Position numbers and translations under genes: made by a program. Below the pieces are notes generated by a model. It worked only from the letters and a program-made list of their open reading frames with translations. It had not been told where the DNA came from and did not search any database. A DNA stretch of 64,000 bases from Fratercula arctica (taxonomy: Eukaryota > Chordata > Aves > Charadriiformes > Alcidae): contig CANTUZ010000002.1 of assembly GCA_947846985.1 (NCBI GenBank), positions 15,944,087-16,008,086 of the forward strand, written 5' to 3'. Positions 59,308-64,000 of the stretch are shown here, piece by piece (the first letter of the stretch is position 1; each line of letters starts with the position of its first letter).

Positions 59308-60008
59308 CCTGGAAGAGGGTCACGCGGAAGAGTTTTTCTCCAGGGGGTACCTTTTAAACCACTTTACAGGTGGCTATCTCAGTTTTACGCCACACGCATT
59401 GCCATTGTCTTAAATTCAACCTTCAAAAAGAAATTCAGTATTCCCACAGAAGTATTAGCAAAGTTAAGTCAGTTCTGGCATTGCAATGGGAGTTCTGTGC
59501 TGTGAAACTGATGAAAGGAAATATTTTAATAGTGACATTTGAGTTCGTTTATCATGACATTTTAGGGACTTGGTGGTACATATTTTTATCTTTGAACAAT
59601 CTCTCAGCAGTCTACTGCCGTTAAAGTGGGGGAGGGCACTCACTCCTTCCACACAGAGCACAATGCGATAGAAGTCCAAAATGATGCAGCAGCCAGCTGT
59701 GATGAACAGAAGTAGGAGTTCTAACTGGTATGCGACAAAAATGAGATTAAATCTCCTTTTATTAATTTAATTTTTAAATAGCTTGACATGCTGTAATTAA
59801 CATTGCCCTGTGCTAAAATTACAACAACATCTGAGCTTATGTATACTGACTCATACCGTGGTGCTATAACTGAATATAGGAATATTGGAAAGCTAACAGA
59901 ACATATTTCAAATATGTTTTAGCGTTTTACTGGCATGGTTTTGAGTTTTATTTTAATGAATTGCTGATAGATGTTATCATTGGCTTTTGTATAAGGGGCA
60001 CTAAAGTA

Positions 60009-60236
60009 TTACCAACAGGTGGGCACTAATAAATACTTTGTATTGCTTAAGATTTTAACTATTAATACAAAACCTATTCCAATTATTGCAAGGAGGCTGA
60101 GCCCACGAAGTCCGATGTCACTGAGAGTTATAATTCCATCCTCATCTAATGCTATTGTGCAGATACATGTGTGATCTTTACGGGGAGTATCCACTTTCAG
60201 ACGCTGCACTGCTTCATCACAATAGGATTCTGTCAT
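60009..60236 (-). other. unrecognised 75-codon antisense ORF with one membrane segment
   Basis: Minus-strand ORF from ATG at 60236 to TAA at 60009. Residues 1-44 are polar, with three cysteines (6, 24, 26) and an acidic DEDG at 31-34. Residues 46-63 (LSLLAIIGIGFVLIVKIL) form a strong hydrophobic segment followed by a short polar tail. This architecture would fit a small single-pass membrane protein. Against it: an in-frame TAA lies immediately before the ATG, the start context is weak (T at -3), no splice acceptor with a good pyrimidine tract lies just upstream, and I recognise no family. It may be a chance ORF, a retrocopy fragment, or a real micro-ORF antisense to PARD3. Confidence 0.2.
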
Positions 60237-63200
60237 TTAGTGATTTAAATTACATCCTTTTATTTTGTTAACTCCTATAATAAGTGTTTTAAACTGCCAC
60301 CTTCTGCTCTTTCTTTCTTGCACCTTCTCCCTCCTGCAGTGTCTCCTTGCTGGCTTGCTAATTCTTCAGGGTTTTCCTGACACCTTCCTGTCCGTCAGTC
60401 CTGTACAGTTAATCAAGGGAACCAGTGAGCATGCAGGGGTTAGCCTGGAGCGGGATTAATCGGGTTTGCTTTGACTTAATTGTGCCTATTGTGATAGGGG
60501 AAATAAGCACATAGTGCAGGAGGCCGGCGTTGCTGATTGCTTGAGAGGCTCAGCTTGCGATACGACGTACAGTATGGTGTACAACCCCGGAGTGGCTTCT
60601 AGTCATTAAGAAACAGTTCTAACATTTTTAGCCTGGAAAGACATGAAGGTAACATCTTTAAAGTAGAAAACTTTCTACCCTGGGAAGAAAAACAAGGAGC
60701 AAATGAATAATAACCAAGGCAGATATTGTTTTGGACTGCTAAAATTGTATTAGAAGTGAATCGGTTGCAGCACTTACGTAGTTAACTATGAGCAGTCTCT
60801 AGCGTATCTGTACATCCTCTGGCGTAGCCATATCGTAAGAAAGGACTATGGGAAAGTGATGAGCAGCTGCACAAATCACTGTCTGAAGACATCAAAACCC
60901 CATGTGTTTTTAAGGACCAGCACAACTTTATCACAGAGTACTATTGATTGTAATTTGGCTCTTTTTCCACAAAAGTTCAGAAGAGTGTATGCCATGTTTA
61001 AATGCTAAATTCCCACTGAAAGAGAACTCATGTTGCACGCAGAATAGCTGCATTATTTTTTACTTTGCTTAAAAAGCAAGATAAGAATAAGGAGATTCAG
61101 ACAAAATAAATCTTTTATTGACTTATATATGCTTAAGTGACTACAGGCCTCGGTCTAGCTCTGCAGTTGTGTCTATTTGATGGTGTTGATATTAAAAATG
61201 AGGTCTTACAAAATTAAACATAAAATTAGACATATCAAATGATTAAAATCCAGCAAAAGGCACTATAGACTCCACACAAATTATAAAAGAATAGAAACGG
61301 GTCTGCAGATGCTATCAGATGAGCTGTTATCCAGTTGTGTATCAACGGAAAACTACCAGTTCAGCCTTACAGACCACATTTTTGTGCCACTTTTTTTTTC
61401 ATAATTCCTAGGTTCCCTGGTGTCTGTGTCAGATCCAGAAGCCGCAACATCTTCAGCTATTTGTGAAGTACCTGTAATAGTGTGATAAATAGCTCACAGA
61501 TGCCGTGGGGTTGATGCACTTTCTCTTTTCATGTCAGAACTATCTACGTTGGTATAATTTCAAGATAATAGTCAGGAAAAAAATCCCATGACGTTATTAT
61601 TTTCTGTTATTTAACATTGTTTTCCTAGCTCAGTATGAAAGGAATGAAATCTTTTTGAGGTTTTCCAGAAGACAAACTCCCAAATGGTATCAGGGCTCTC
61701 AGCATTCGAAGGAATGTGTTGTAAAAAGGTAAACACTACTTTACTTGTTATAAAATTCATCTAAAATGAATTTATGATTTCTTAAATAATGAAAAGGAAC
61801 ACCCCTAAAATTATTTATATTTTCTTCTTGTTGGTTTCATGTGACCATAGCTTTAAATTGAAATAAAACCTTTGTCTTTCTCCTCAGTTAGGATCTCTCC
61901 CGTATGTTTTGATAGATCGCTGTTTCATTATATGTAAGAATTAAAATCAAGTGGCCATTTTCCCAGTCTTGAATAAACATTTTATTTTATTTAATCGATT
62001 CATTTTTAAACCTGTACTCGGGACATATTACAGCTTTTAAGCTGTATCGAAATGATTTTTAGCTATTTTTTTCCTGGTTGAAACTGAATTTTTTCTCAAG
62101 AGGATAATTTGCTGTGTTTGAAGTATTCCGACATACATGGAAGAATAGCACGTGACAGTCCTGTTCATGCTAACTTTGCATCTTGAGCTTTCATGATGGA
62201 GTCATTCACAATTTCAGTGCTTCATTGATAAACCATTATCTGTACGCTTTTTTATAACTACAGGGGTTTGCACTTTGCCACAGAAGAGCAGCACTAGGTT
62301 CACTGCAACCTATTTCCCTAATTTCTCCATAATGCACCCTGACCTTTCCCAGGATGATGTTTCTTTGTAGCAAGGTGAAGAGGAAGAAAAATAGGAGTTT
62401 GCCCTTTCCAACTAATTGACCAATGTTTTACTTTAAAGGCAGTGTTACCTTTTTAATGCTGTTGTTAAAGACATAAGTTATTCATTCCTTTCTTCTACTG
62501 AATTCTCCAATTCTCTGGAACATACCATAACTGCAGTCCAAAGGTTATAATGTTGAATTTAGAAGTAGAGTTATATGCAGTCTGTAATCATGTCACTGTC
62601 CTTGCAAGTAATACCAATGATAGTGTTCATTACAATTCAGTAATAACAATTACAGCAATTATTTATTAATTCTTAAATGTATTACAACATTTTCATCTGC
62701 AAAGGATGACCTACAGGAGGAGGAGTTTTTCAAACCATATATTAAGAATGAAAAAATCTTTTATTTATAGGTAATTCCTTTTATCCTTAAAAGTTAAAAA
62801 AAATTCTATAAATAAAAATGAGATAAGCTATAAGAAAACTTTTTTGGTTCCTGTGTTTTCCTGAGGAAGACTTATTTTTGTAAAATGTTCTCATGAAGAT
62901 CTGCGAGCTGGATTGCACAAGCAGTTACAAAGTGAGACTCGATGGGGAAATAAAAGAGCTTTGCATTTACTGATTCCTCACCCAAGCCATATGTTTTAAC
63001 ACGCATGGGGTTTGTTTTGCTATTTCAGGGCGGAGAAGCAGTAAAAGCAAATATTCACATATACGCGCACAGCAGACTCTAAATTCAACTCTTTCTGAAC
63101 GTAAATTTGCTTTCTTCCAAGTAGGAACGGAAGGTTCCCCGTGCTGTGGCAGAAGCCGCAGCACATAAGGCACCGTCATACGCTGGATAGACAGACGTTC

Positions 63201-64000
63201 TCAATACGTCAGACTCCTCCATGCTCAATTGGAAAAGCAATTAAGCAGTGACTGCAGGGCAGTGTTTTTACTTTTTCCATGTCTTGGCTTGTTTATGTTA
63301 AATCAGACTGCAGGAGGTCTGTTGCGTTTCTCTGGCAGTTATTGCAAGGCTTGCTGTGGCAAATTCTATTTATGACACTTTCTGTATCCTAGGTGCAGTG
63401 AATCTTGGCAGACAATCTGGAAAATTTCCCATCTTTGTACTTGCAGAATATAATATCTCAGTAATGGTGTGACTGTGGTGACTCACTGTGAAGGTCCTAA
63501 GTTCAAGTACCACAGTAGCCAAAAAATCTAGACACGCTTTAATTGCTGGCATGACATTTGAAGTATTTGCTTGACCACTGGTCGTAAAATATTAATTTGA
63601 AACTCCTCCTGTTTCGGCTGGAGTATATTCAAATTGAAGATAAAATCCAAGAGCTGCATTTCAGAGGTAGGATAATGGCTTCTGGCCAGCATTTTGTTAC
63701 CAATGGGATGGTCATGACTGTTAAGAGTAAATAATCTTACATGTGTGTGTTTTTGTACTGAAGCTATTCTTGATGTGTACACTGTCAATCATGTGATCAT
63801 CCTACACAAATAACATATTGGTGATTACGGAGATCTAGGATTCTGTTATGGTTCTGCACAAGTGTAAACATGTTGTCAAAAATCATAAATGCCGTTGTTT
63901 ATTCCATTGTTAAGTCTCACTTTAAAACTGTGATGAACTTCTGTTTATGCAAAAGTATATCTTCCTTATAAAGCCAAGGACCGTTACAGCTTTTGGGGAA

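Larger units (their letters stand above)
57346..64000 (+). other. PARD3: PARD3 intron downstream of exon B, last part in window
   Basis: AT-rich intron running off the window, at least 41 kb after exon B. It contains a TA microsatellite and an adjacent CpG-rich patch (57605-57780), a 19-T tract at 59289-59307, and an antisense 75-codon ORF (60009-60236). The region 60500-63000 shows no ORF of note and no recognised repeat. No PARD3 exon was seen. Confidence 0.75.

Overview
This is a vertebrate nuclear window, almost entirely intronic, carrying two internal coding exons of PARD3 (Par-3 cell-polarity scaffold) on the + strand. The exons are 4499-4609 (111 nt) and 22488-22745 (258 nt). They have consensus AG/GT borders, are both phase 2 at each end, and join into one uninterrupted reading frame. 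Everything else is flanking intron: at least 4.5 kb upstream, a 17.9 kb intron between the exons, and at least 41 kb downstream. No bacterial-type genes, operons, CRISPR arrays, tRNA or rRNA genes were seen.

The organism is most likely a bird, or less likely another sauropsid. The recognisable interspersed repeats are degraded CR1 LINE fragments (14625-16063 and 33660-33955, both minus strand) and a MIR-like SINE relic (about 57185-57345). There are no Alu, B1 or L1 elements, overall repeat density is low, and the DNA is AT-leaning. The PARD3 protein segment is clearly homologous to the mammalian one but diverged, with a short serine insertion. Species cannot be fixed from sequence alone.

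Layout: 1-4498 upstream intron; 4499-4609 exon A; 4610-22487 intron holding a GC-rich CpG-island-like block (about 9740-10135) with G-quadruplex motifs and a TATA-like box, a 1.4 kb CR1 relic, and a poly-G tract; 22488-22745 exon B; 22746-64000 intron holding a short CR1 piece, a MIR-like relic, mononucleotide tracts and small hairpins.

The two exons encode a basic, charged linker and a predicted helical stretch in the C-terminal half of Par-3, beyond the PDZ domains and the aPKC-binding region. Candidate extras that need testing are two cryptic exons (6425-6497 and 34754-34891), an intragenic promoter at the CpG block, and a 75-codon antisense ORF with one predicted membrane segment (60009-60236). 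I found no convincing new biological system. The most checkable novelties are the CpG block, the cryptic exons and the antisense ORF.
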